Below are positions 1 to 5,257 of a DNA stretch of 10,397 nt, one piece after another. The stretch's first letter is position 1; every line of letters starts with the position of its first letter. The stretch comes from Candidatus Latescibacterota bacterium (GTDB taxonomy: Bacteria; JAAXHH01; JACQVL01), in contig JACQVL010000075.1 in assembly GCA_016209865.1 (NCBI GenBank), forward strand, positions 1 to 10,397, written 5' to 3'. Both the position numbers and the translations under genes were made by a program. The notes below the pieces were generated by a model, which was given only the letters and a program-made list of their open reading frames with translations, made no database searches and had not been told where the DNA came from.

Positions 1-9
1 ACGAAACAT
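1..9 (-). CDS. 5' end of an unknown gene leaving the left edge (start codon plus two codons)
   Basis: Only ATG TTT CGT (Met-Phe-Arg) lies inside the window, so the product cannot be named. The start is supported by context. A full AAGGAGG Shine-Dalgarno (minus strand, 24 to 18) lies 8 bases before the ATG. About 98 bases further upstream is the start point of a strong -24/-12 sigma-54 promoter. No other gene explains 10-262. The leader shares a 12-base element and the AAGGAGG with the lipoprotein gene at 10201, so the two are probably co-regulated and may be related. The call rests on signals only; an accidental start cannot be excluded. Confidence 0.55.
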
Positions 10-17
10 GGGACGAA

Positions 18-39
18 CCTCCTTGGGTGAAGTGAGATG
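18..39 (-). promoter_or_regulatory. Leader element TCACTTCACCCA fused to an AAGGAGG ribosome-binding site
   Basis: On the minus strand TCACTTCACCCA (35 to 24) overlaps the first A of AAGGAGG (24 to 18), which is 8 bases before the ATG at 9. The same 12-mer lies just before AAGGAGG in front of the lipoprotein gene (10167-10178), there separated from it by a T run. Most other starts in the window have weaker or no Shine-Dalgarno. Its function is unknown; a translational control site is an inference. Confidence 0.6.
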
Positions 40-57
40 GCCGGGCGCTCGCCCGGC
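40..57 (-). other. Perfect inverted repeat in the leader of the left-edge gene
   Basis: GCCGGGCG-CT-CGCCCGGC is an 18-base perfect dyad that can form a 7 bp stem with a 4-base loop. It lies inside the predicted 98-base leader (about +50 to +67), one base before the conserved leader element. No T run follows on either strand, so it is not a standard intrinsic terminator. A leader hairpin protecting the mRNA or affecting ribosome access is possible. Confidence 0.5.
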
Positions 58-118
58 TCGGGAACCCCGTGCCACTGGCCGTGGCCGTTGGACTCAACGC
101 TGACGCCCGTTTCTATAT

Positions 119-133
119 GCAAACCGCGTGCCA
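119..133 (-). promoter_or_regulatory. Sigma-54 (-24/-12) promoter of the left-edge gene
   Basis: TGGCACGCGGTTTGC on the minus strand matches the sigma-54 consensus TGGCACG-N4-TTGCW at every specified base; the next base is A. GG (132-131) and GC (120-119) have the required spacing. Predicted start of transcription is near 107. Sigma-54 RNA polymerase needs an ATP-dependent activator bound upstream. The IHF-type site at 163-175 and the dyads at 227-262 fit that geometry. Confidence 0.8.
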
Positions 134-162
134 ATTCAAGTCCCCACCCGCAATATTTGGCA

Positions 163-175
163 TAATCTATTGATA
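163..175 (-). promoter_or_regulatory. IHF-type DNA-bending site
   Basis: TATCAATAGATTA on the minus strand matches the IHF consensus WATCAANNNNTTR at every specified position. It is centred about 62 bases upstream of the predicted sigma-54 start point, in an AT-rich stretch between the promoter and the upstream dyads. IHF normally bends the DNA in this place so that an enhancer-bound activator can reach the polymerase. Whether this organism encodes IHF is not visible here. Confidence 0.5.
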
Positions 176-226
176 ATTAAGATGTTATTTCATTGATCTG
201 GGGAGAAAGAAGGATGGCAGTCTTAT

Positions 227-239
227 GAAGAAATTCTTC
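227..239. promoter_or_regulatory. Short palindrome, possible activator site
   Basis: GAAGAAATTCTTC is a perfect 6 bp dyad around a central A, centred at about -126 from the predicted sigma-54 start at 107. It lies 19 bases centre-to-centre from the dyad at 242-262, the same spacing as the GTGA-N2-TCAC pair at the right end. The base sequence differs from that pair, so binding by the same protein is not implied. Confidence 0.3.
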
Positions 240-241
240 GC

Positions 242-262
242 GACATGACGACGTGTCATGTC
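242..262 (-). terminator. Hairpin directly after the glycosyltransferase stop codon; terminator or enhancer dyad
   Basis: GACATGAC-GACGT-GTCATGTC is a perfect 8 bp inverted repeat with a 5-base loop. It begins at the base next to the TAA (263-265) of the last gene in the minus-strand cluster, which suggests a 3' end hairpin. The downstream tract is only weakly T-rich (AATTTCTTC), so intrinsic termination would be poor. Centred at about -145 from the predicted sigma-54 start at 107, it could equally be an activator site. Confidence 0.4.
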
Positions 263-1333
263 TTATCGCCCGTGACAGGGACTGACAGAGGCAAGCTGCG
301 GTGGAGTGGCGGTCTGGAGGAGCCGTTCCAGTTCGCTGGCGACCCGGTCGTCGGAGAGATCGTCCAGGCACGCATGAGTTCCCTTCCAGCAGGGCCGCTC
401 GCCGTGCAGACTGCATGGGCTGCAGTCAAGGTCGAGGGACAGCGCCACATCGCGCGGGCCGAGCGGGGCAAACCCTAAGCAGGGATGGGTCGGCCCGAAC
501 AGGCCGACCACCGGAGTTCCCACTGCGGAGGCGACGTGCATCGGCCCGGAGTCGTTGCTGACGAAGACCTGGCACCGCTGCACGGCGGCCGGCAAGAACG
601 CCAGGTCGACCTGTCCGGCCCAGTTGATCGAGGGACCGGTCATCGTGTTCGCCACGGCTGTGGCGACGGCGTGATCGTGCGGCCCGCCGATCAGGAGGAC
701 GACCGCGTGATGTGTCGCCTGGAGCCGATCAGCCAGCCGGGCGAACCGGTCGACCGGCCATCGTTTGGCGGGGACGGATGCGCCTGGGGCCAGGCCGATC
801 ACCGTCTGGCCGGGCATGACCCCGGATGCCCGCAGCCGGAGGTCGACCTCCTGCTGCGCCGCCGGATGGACGATCAACTCCGGCCGGCGGTCGAGCGGGG
901 ATGGGGATACCCCCAGCCGGGCGAGCGCCGCGAAGTAGAGATCGACCGTATGGCGTGTCTGGATCGACGCCTTCCTCCCGTACACCATCCCCATCCGGGC
1001 CAGCCGGCGCTTCCGGTACCGGATCACCCGGCGCGCCCCGCCGAGAGCAGCGATCACCCGGCTCCGCAGGGTGGCCTGCAGGTCGACGATCACGTCGAAC
1101 CGTTCCCGGCGCACGCGCCCGATCATCCGTCCGAGTCCCTCGGCGGCCTCGAACGGGATCACCTCGTCCAGTCCGGGGAGGAGTCGAGCGAGCGGTTCAT
1201 ACGCCCGCTTGACCGCCATCACCATCCGGGCATCCGGCCACACCCGGCGCACCGCTCGGACGGCCGGGGAGGTCAAGACGATATCGCCGAGTGAACTGAG
1301 GCGGATGATGAGGATGCGGGAGGGAGTCTGCAT
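263..1333 (-). CDS. Glycosyltransferase family 9 (heptosyltransferase-like), cluster copy 1
   Basis: A 356-residue GT9 protein, the usual length. This family moves a sugar, typically heptose from ADP-heptose, onto the lipopolysaccharide core at the cytoplasmic face of the inner membrane. Visible signatures are an N-terminal strand and loop (RILIIRLSSLGDIVLTSP, residues 6-23) with the Gly-Asp pair, APGAS near 182-186, and the nucleotide-sugar motif NDSGPMHVASAVGTPVVGLF at 260-279. A Cys cluster (C304, C307, C315, C322) follows, as often seen at the end of GT9 proteins. I chose the ATG at 1333 because the family fold starts there; the longer frame from 1402 would translate an intergenic repeat. 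No Shine-Dalgarno is visible, and a small hairpin (1335-1351) abuts the start. It follows the second GT9 gene by 75 bases and is probably co-transcribed with it. The acceptor sugar cannot be read from sequence. Confidence 0.9.
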   Translation of the reverse strand: MQTPSRILIIRLSSLGDIVLTSPAVRAVRRVWPDARMVMAVKRAYEPLARLLPGLDEVIPFEAAEGLGRMIGRVRRERFDVIVDLQATLRSRVIAALGGARRVIRYRKRRLARMGMVYGRKASIQTRHTVDLYFAALARLGVSPSPLDRRPELIVHPAAQQEVDLRLRASGVMPGQTVIGLAPGASVPAKRWPVDRFARLADRLQATHHAVVLLIGGPHDHAVATAVANTMTGPSINWAGQVDLAFLPAAVQRCQVFVSNDSGPMHVASAVGTPVVGLFGPTHPCLGFAPLGPRDVALSLDLDCSPCSLHGERPCWKGTHACLDDLSDDRVASELERLLQTATPPQLASVSPCHGR

Positions 1334-1334
1334 G

Positions 1335-1351
1335 GTCAGCAACGTGCTGAC
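1335..1351 (-). repeat. Small hairpin immediately before the GT9 copy 1 start codon
   Basis: GTCAGC-AACGT-GCTGAC is a perfect 6 bp inverted repeat ending one base before the ATG at 1333, in the place where a ribosome-binding site would be. No purine-rich site is visible nearby, so initiation may depend on coupling to upstream translation, or the hairpin may hold initiation down. Confidence 0.45.
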
Positions 1352-1411
1352 AGGGATAGACAGGATGAATAGGGTTGTTCTCACCCTGTCTATCCTGTCC
1401 ATCCCTGTTCA
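1347..1411. repeat. Imperfect inverted repeat of the CCTGTC/CATCCCTGT intergenic type
   Basis: The left arm (CAGGGATAGACAGGAT, 1351-1366, continuing to 1375) is an imperfect reverse complement of the right arm (1383-1411, containing ATCCTGTCCATCCCTGT). The inner loop is about 7 bases. Short units related to CCTGTC and CATCCCTGT recur within the arms, as in simple intergenic repeats that I recall from many environmental bacterial genomes (from memory, not searched). The right arm contains the TGA stop of the upstream GT9 gene (1409-1411). The stem could act as a processing site or a partial terminator between the two GT9 genes. Confidence 0.7.
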
Positions 1412-2476
1412 GTCTTGTTTCATGATGGAGGGTGATACAGCCAGGGTTCGCGCCACGGCCTCGACCACCGTCTCGACGCTGATCCCGGCCAGGTCGCACA
1501 TCGGCCCGCGCTCACACGTCTCACACCCATGACCGGGCGGGAGGAGGACGATCGAGCGGGCGGACAGCGGGCCCCAGCGTCCCGGCGAGCGGGCGGGCAA
1601 GGGACAGAACAGGGAGACTGTCGGGACGCCCAGCGCCGCGGCCAGGTGCATCGGGCCGGTGCTGCTGCTGACCAGCAGGTCGAGTTCGGCGATGACCGCC
1701 ATGAGCTGGCGGAGGTCGAGCCGTCCGGCGAGGGAGACGAGCCGGGCCGTCGTCCCCGTCCTCATCCGGTCGATGAGTCCCTGTTCAGCGGCGCTCCCGG
1801 TGACGAGGAGGGTCGCCCCCCACCAGCGCCCGGCCATCCGGTCGGCCAGCGTCCCGTACGTCTCCGGCGGCCAGTTGGGGGCGTTTCGACCGTTGCCGGG
1901 ATGGAGACCGATCAGCGGACGATCCGTCGCGCCTTCCGCACGGAGCAGGCTTCTGGCCGCTTCCCGTTCCGCCTCGGTCAGGAACACCGCCGGGCGGACG
2001 TCCTCCGTCTCGACTCCGATCGCACGGGCCAGGTCGAGACAATAGTCCGCCTCGTGGCGAAGGGGAATGTACCGGCGGCGGCTGACCGAGCGGGTGAGCG
2101 TCAACGCCTGGTACATCGTCCGGCCGACCCCGACCCGGTGGGGAATCCCGGCGAGGAAGAGCATCCAGGCGATCCGCATCGTCGGGAGGAGCATGAGCGC
2201 GACGTCGAACCGGCGCGTCCGGAGTCGCCCCACCTGGCGCATAAACCCGACGACCCCCCGGTCAGACCCATCCGCTTCGTCCGTCAGGATCTCATCCAGC
2301 CAGGGGTTGGCGACGAGGACATCACGGGAGTACGGCCGGACGAGCATGGCCAGGTACGCTTCTGGCCACTGCCGGCGCAGCGCCCGCAGGACGGGCGTGG
2401 ACAGGACGACATCCCCCACCCGATCCGGACGGACGACGAGAAGACGGGGCGCGCGGTGCTCTTTAACTCTTAACAT
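1409..2476 (-). CDS. Glycosyltransferase family 9 (heptosyltransferase-like), cluster copy 2
   Basis: A 355-residue GT9 protein, probably adding heptose or another sugar to the lipopolysaccharide core or a related glycan at the inner membrane. The N-terminal motif RLLVVRPDRVGDVVLSTPVL (11-30) holds the Gly-Asp pair. LHPGNGRNAPNWPPE (191-205) and SSSTGPMHLAAALGVPTVSL (270-289) form the donor-binding half. A C-terminal Cys cluster (C318, C321, C327) resembles that of copy 1. The two copies share the fold but differ widely, so they probably have different acceptors and are not a recent duplication. The ATG at 2476 is ten residues before the first conserved strand, but no clear Shine-Dalgarno precedes it. 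The last codons run into an inverted repeat. It lies 50 bases downstream of the aldo/keto reductase gene, on the same strand. Confidence 0.9.
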   Translation of the reverse strand: MLRVKEHRAPRLLVVRPDRVGDVVLSTPVLRALRRQWPEAYLAMLVRPYSRDVLVANPWLDEILTDEADGSDRGVVGFMRQVGRLRTRRFDVALMLLPTMRIAWMLFLAGIPHRVGVGRTMYQALTLTRSVSRRRYIPLRHEADYCLDLARAIGVETEDVRPAVFLTEAEREAARSLLRAEGATDRPLIGLHPGNGRNAPNWPPETYGTLADRMAGRWWGATLLVTGSAAEQGLIDRMRTGTTARLVSLAGRLDLRQLMAVIAELDLLVSSSTGPMHLAAALGVPTVSLFCPLPARSPGRWGPLSARSIVLLPPGHGCETCERGPMCDLAGISVETVVEAVARTLAVSPSIMKQD

Positions 2477-2523
2477 TAGGAATCATTCTCTAACACAGAA
2501 CCTCATCACAGGGGTGTGCCTAC

Positions 2524-2544
2524 TCGTCACTCGTCACTGGTCAC
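2524..2544. repeat. Three tandem 7-base units at the aldo/keto reductase 3' end
   Basis: TCGTCAC, TCGTCAC and TGGTCAC follow each other without gaps. The array covers the TGA stop (2527-2529) and encodes the final residues Val-Thr-Ser-Asp-Glu of the reductase. It resembles simple tandem intergenic repeats that spread into gene ends. It is too short and lacks spacers, so it is not a CRISPR array. Confidence 0.55.
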
Positions 2545-3477
2545 CGCTTTTCTGCTGATCTCATCGATCCGGCGCATCTGTTCGTCCGTCAATCGCCAAC
2601 CGGCCGCCCCGGCGTTCTGTACGACGTGCTCAGGCCGGGTGGCTCCGCAGATGGCCAGGGTGACGCCGGGCTGGCTGATCGTCCAGTTGAGGATGACCTG
2701 CGTGAGGGTTTTCCCGCACTCGTCTGCGATCGGACGGAGGTGATCCAGCATGTCGAGTGTCCGCTTCAAAGGCTTACCCTTGAACCATCGATCCTTCAGT
2801 CGGGAGTCTCCGTCGGGAAACCGATGGCCACGGCCGTACTTGCCCGTCAGGAGTCCCTTGTACAGCGGCCAGTAGACGAGCACCGCGATGGTGTGACGGC
2901 GGCAATACGGCAGAAGGTCCCGCTCGATCTCCCGCATCAGGAGGTTGTACGGCGGCTGGTTCGAGTGGAGCGGGGCAGACCGGGCGAACGCCTCCATCTG
3001 GGGGACCTCGTAGTTACTCACCCCGATCGCGCGCACCTTGCCCTGGTCGAGCAGGTCGTGAAGCGCCCGCGCAGTCTCCTCAACGGGCACGTTCGGGTCG
3101 TAGGCGTGCACCTGATAGAGGTCGATGGAGTCCGTGTTGAGGCGGCGCAGGCTTTCCTCGACCTGTTGCATGATCCGCTTCCGGGAGCTATCCCGCGTGA
3201 GCTGATCCCCTTTCCAGTGGAGCCCGCATTTCGTCGCCAGGACGACCTCGTCCCGGCGCCCGGCGATCGCCCGCCCGACCAGCCGTTCCGATTCCCCATC
3301 CTTCCCGTACATGTACGCGGTATCGATAAAATTCACCCCCACGTCGAGCGCCTTGTGCAGGGCAGCGAGCGACTGCTGTTCGTCCACGCCCGTCCAGCCG
3401 ATCCCGGCGATCGGCCAGCAGCCCAGGCCGATGACCGAAACTCGCAGGCCGGACGTCCCCAACGGCCGGTATTCCAT
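2527..3477 (-). CDS. Aldo/keto reductase
   Basis: A 316-residue NAD(P)H-dependent oxidoreductase of the aldo/keto reductase superfamily, acting in the cytoplasm on a carbonyl substrate that cannot be named from sequence. The catalytic tetrad is complete: D52 and Y57 in FIDTAYMYG, K83 in LATKCG and H124 in LYQVHAYDP. IGVSNYE (about 161-167) and a C-terminal cofactor-binding stretch around TLAICGATRPEH also fit the family. Length is typical. I chose the ATG at 3477 because GAAGGAAGAGG lies just upstream of it; a GTG at 3492 in the same frame would add five residues and lacks such a site. The gene starts 28 bases after the helicase stop and precedes two GT9 genes on the same strand, so co-transcription is likely. 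The last residues are encoded by a small tandem repeat. Confidence 0.92.
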   Translation of the reverse strand: MEYRPLGTSGLRVSVIGLGCWPIAGIGWTGVDEQQSLAALHKALDVGVNFIDTAYMYGKDGESERLVGRAIAGRRDEVVLATKCGLHWKGDQLTRDSSRKRIMQQVEESLRRLNTDSIDLYQVHAYDPNVPVEETARALHDLLDQGKVRAIGVSNYEVPQMEAFARSAPLHSNQPPYNLLMREIERDLLPYCRRHTIAVLVYWPLYKGLLTGKYGRGHRFPDGDSRLKDRWFKGKPLKRTLDMLDHLRPIADECGKTLTQVILNWTISQPGVTLAICGATRPEHVVQNAGAAGWRLTDEQMRRIDEISRKAVTSDE

Positions 3478-3505
3478 AGCCTCTTCCTTCACCCGATTCT
3501 TGCTC

Positions 3506-4861
3506 TTACGTGTTCAATCGGCGGCCTTCACGGGTTCGCTTCCGGCCAAAACGATTTCCTATCGACGCCGTCGCCGTTGTCGTTGGCGGAGTGGCTGCGC
3601 TGTTGTCTCTCACCAGACCCGATACACGTCGTTGCATTGGACGAGCCGGGCGTGTGAATGGCCTGCTGCCGCCACGATGTCTTGATTGCATCCCGCGGAG
3701 TTTCCGATCCCCACCAGAGTCAGCCGCCGGCGGCTCGCTCAGATAATCGAACCCAGGATGAGAAATCCAGGCCATCCCTTGCCGTCCAACCTGTGCCTCG
3801 ATTGGGTTGAAGAGGTCGATCTCCTCAGGCGTCATCAGGCAGAACGCGTATCCGGTTCCTTCCGCACGGGCGGTGCGACCCGCCCGGTGAATATAGTCTT
3901 CCACTCGTTCTGGCAGGTCGTAGTTGAACACATGCGATACACTCGGAATATCAAGCCCGCGCGCCGCGATGTCCGTGGCAACGAGGATTTTGTACTGACC
4001 CGACCGGAACCCGGTGAGCGCCCGCTGCCGCTCTCCCTGAGTGCGATCGGAATGGAGACGGGCTACTGACAGGTTCTGGCGCTCCAGGTAGTCAGCCAGG
4101 CGATCTGCTCCCCGGCGGGTCCTGGTAAAGATGAGCGCAGACTGTACCGGCTCATCGACGATGAGTCGCAGGAGGAGCCGGTTCTTTAAGCTACGCGGCA
4201 CAGGATACACCCGGTGGGTGATACCTTCAGCGACCGTTGATGGCGGGGCTGCCTCGACCCGGACGGTGTCCTTCATATAGCGTGCGGCGAGGGAGCGAAT
4301 CTCCGGCGGCATCGTCGCTGAAAAAAGCATCGTCTGCTCCCGTGCGGATGCCTGGTTGATGATGTGCTCGACGTCTGGCAGGAAGCCCATATCGAGCATG
4401 CGGTCCGCCTCGTCCAGCACAAGATAGCGCACCGTCTTGAGCGAGACGGTCCCCCGGCGCAGGTGGTCGCGAAGACGACCGGGGGTGGCGATTATCACAT
4501 CAACCCCTTTCCGGAGCGCGGTGATCTGCGGTCCGAGGCTCACGCCGCCGTAGACCGTTGCGTACCGGAATGGCAGGTACTTCCCATACGCCCGGATATT
4601 CTCTCCGACCTGGATGGCCAGTTCACGAGTCGGTGTCAAAATTAACGCCTGCGGTCGGCGTCCCTGGACCAGACGCTGGAGGATCGGCAAGGCAAAGGCC
4701 GCCGTCTTGCCCGTCCCGGTCTGCGCACACCCGATGAGATCACGACCGTCGAGGGCGATGGGAATCGCCTTGGACTGAATGCGCATCGGGGTCGTGTAAC
4801 CCGCCTCTGCAATGGCCTTCAACAATTCAGGTTTCAATGCAAGTTGTTCAAACGTCTTCAC
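3506..4861 (-). CDS. rhlE: DEAD-box ATP-dependent RNA helicase, RhlE-like
   Basis: A 451-residue helicase that unwinds RNA duplexes with ATP, typically in ribosome assembly, RNA decay or cold adaptation. Motifs in order: Q motif with F4 and Q29; motif I AQTGTGKT (46-53); PTREL (77-81); TPGR (126-129); DEAD (150-153); SAT (181-183); ARGLDIP (300-306); and HRAGRTAR (325-332). After the second RecA-like domain, residues from about 380 form a basic, low-complexity tail rich in Arg, Ser, Thr and Pro, probably an RNA-binding tail. I chose the GTG at 4861 because AAAGGGAA precedes it closely and the family begins at this point (KTFEQLAL). Extending the frame to 4960 gives an unconserved leader from a weak TTG. 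A sigma-70-like promoter about 300 bases upstream would give a long, structured leader. It is probably the first gene of a cluster with the reductase and two glycosyltransferases. Confidence 0.93.
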   Translation of the reverse strand: MKTFEQLALKPELLKAIAEAGYTTPMRIQSKAIPIALDGRDLIGCAQTGTGKTAAFALPILQRLVQGRRPQALILTPTRELAIQVGENIRAYGKYLPFRYATVYGGVSLGPQITALRKGVDVIIATPGRLRDHLRRGTVSLKTVRYLVLDEADRMLDMGFLPDVEHIINQASAREQTMLFSATMPPEIRSLAARYMKDTVRVEAAPPSTVAEGITHRVYPVPRSLKNRLLLRLIVDEPVQSALIFTRTRRGADRLADYLERQNLSVARLHSDRTQGERQRALTGFRSGQYKILVATDIAARGLDIPSVSHVFNYDLPERVEDYIHRAGRTARAEGTGYAFCLMTPEEIDLFNPIEAQVGRQGMAWISHPGFDYLSEPPAADSGGDRKLRGMQSRHRGGSRPFTRPARPMQRRVSGLVRDNSAATPPTTTATASIGNRFGRKRTREGRRLNT

Positions 4862-5162
4862 GTGTTCCCTTTCATGGAGAAGAGGTAGAAGACAGCGAGG
4901 CCCCTCATCGAATCTGCGTGCGGTGAACGGTCTCGCGCCTTGACGATTCACCACGCACAAATCACCCGATGACTCAATCCACCTGCTATCCGTGTGATGT
5001 GGGGAAGTTCGAGAAACAGGAAGGCCGATCGATGGAAGGCGGCTTGTATCTGTCGCTGTGGCTCAAAACTGGCCGGAAATCCAGTGTGAGGAACTTGCCC
5101 ACCAGAGGGCTCCGGACCGCTCCGAAAGCGATCTCTTTCCCTCTGATTGCTTCGAGAAATCA
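4862..5162 (-). promoter_or_regulatory. Predicted long, structured 5' leader of the helicase gene
   Basis: No convincing gene lies between the helicase start and 5257. The promoter at 5169-5196 would give a leader of about 300 bases. It contains nested dyads: CAGAGGG/CCCTCTG arms at 5103-5109 and 5139-5145, enclosing a CGCT/AGCG hairpin. Long leaders are known for some DEAD-box helicase genes, such as deaD/csdA and the cyanobacterial crhR, where they take part in cold or autogenous control. That comparison is inference. I do not recognise a named riboswitch class. Confidence 0.4.
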
Positions 5163-5168
5163 TCCCGA

Positions 5169-5196
5169 AAGATACAACTTACTTGCGATTTGTCAA
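5169..5196 (-). promoter_or_regulatory. Sigma-70-type promoter for the helicase cluster
   Basis: The minus strand carries a perfect TTGACA (5196 to 5191), a 16-base spacer and TATCTT (5174 to 5169). It lies in an AT-richer gap downstream of the kinase stop codon, with predicted start near 5162. The position is right for separate transcription of the helicase cluster. Confidence 0.6.
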
Positions 5197-5257
5197 GGAG
5201 AAAAACAAAACGACGCGGCAGAAACAGTGCAAGCGGATGATGACGGGCGATTGCCAG

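Noticed and set aside
227-250. A tiny plus-strand peptide frame (ATG AAG AAA TTC TTC GCG ACA TGA, starting at 226)
   Set aside because: It is seven codons long and better explained as part of the dyads.
485-1294. A 269-codon plus-strand open frame opposite the first GT9 gene
   Set aside because: The opposite strand encodes all the GT9 motifs. This frame gives a His/Asp/Arg-rich sequence with no known fold and no ribosome-binding site.
1334-1402. N-terminal extension of the first GT9 gene to 1402
   Set aside because: The extra 23 residues are translated from the intergenic inverted repeat, and the family fold starts at the ATG at 1333.
2524-2544. Tandem repeat as a CRISPR fragment
   Set aside because: Units are 7 bases, directly adjacent and without spacers.
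4948-5163. A 71-codon minus-strand frame starting at the predicted helicase transcript start
   Set aside because: It would have to be leaderless, has no conserved features, and overlaps the helicase frame only through that frame's unsupported extension.
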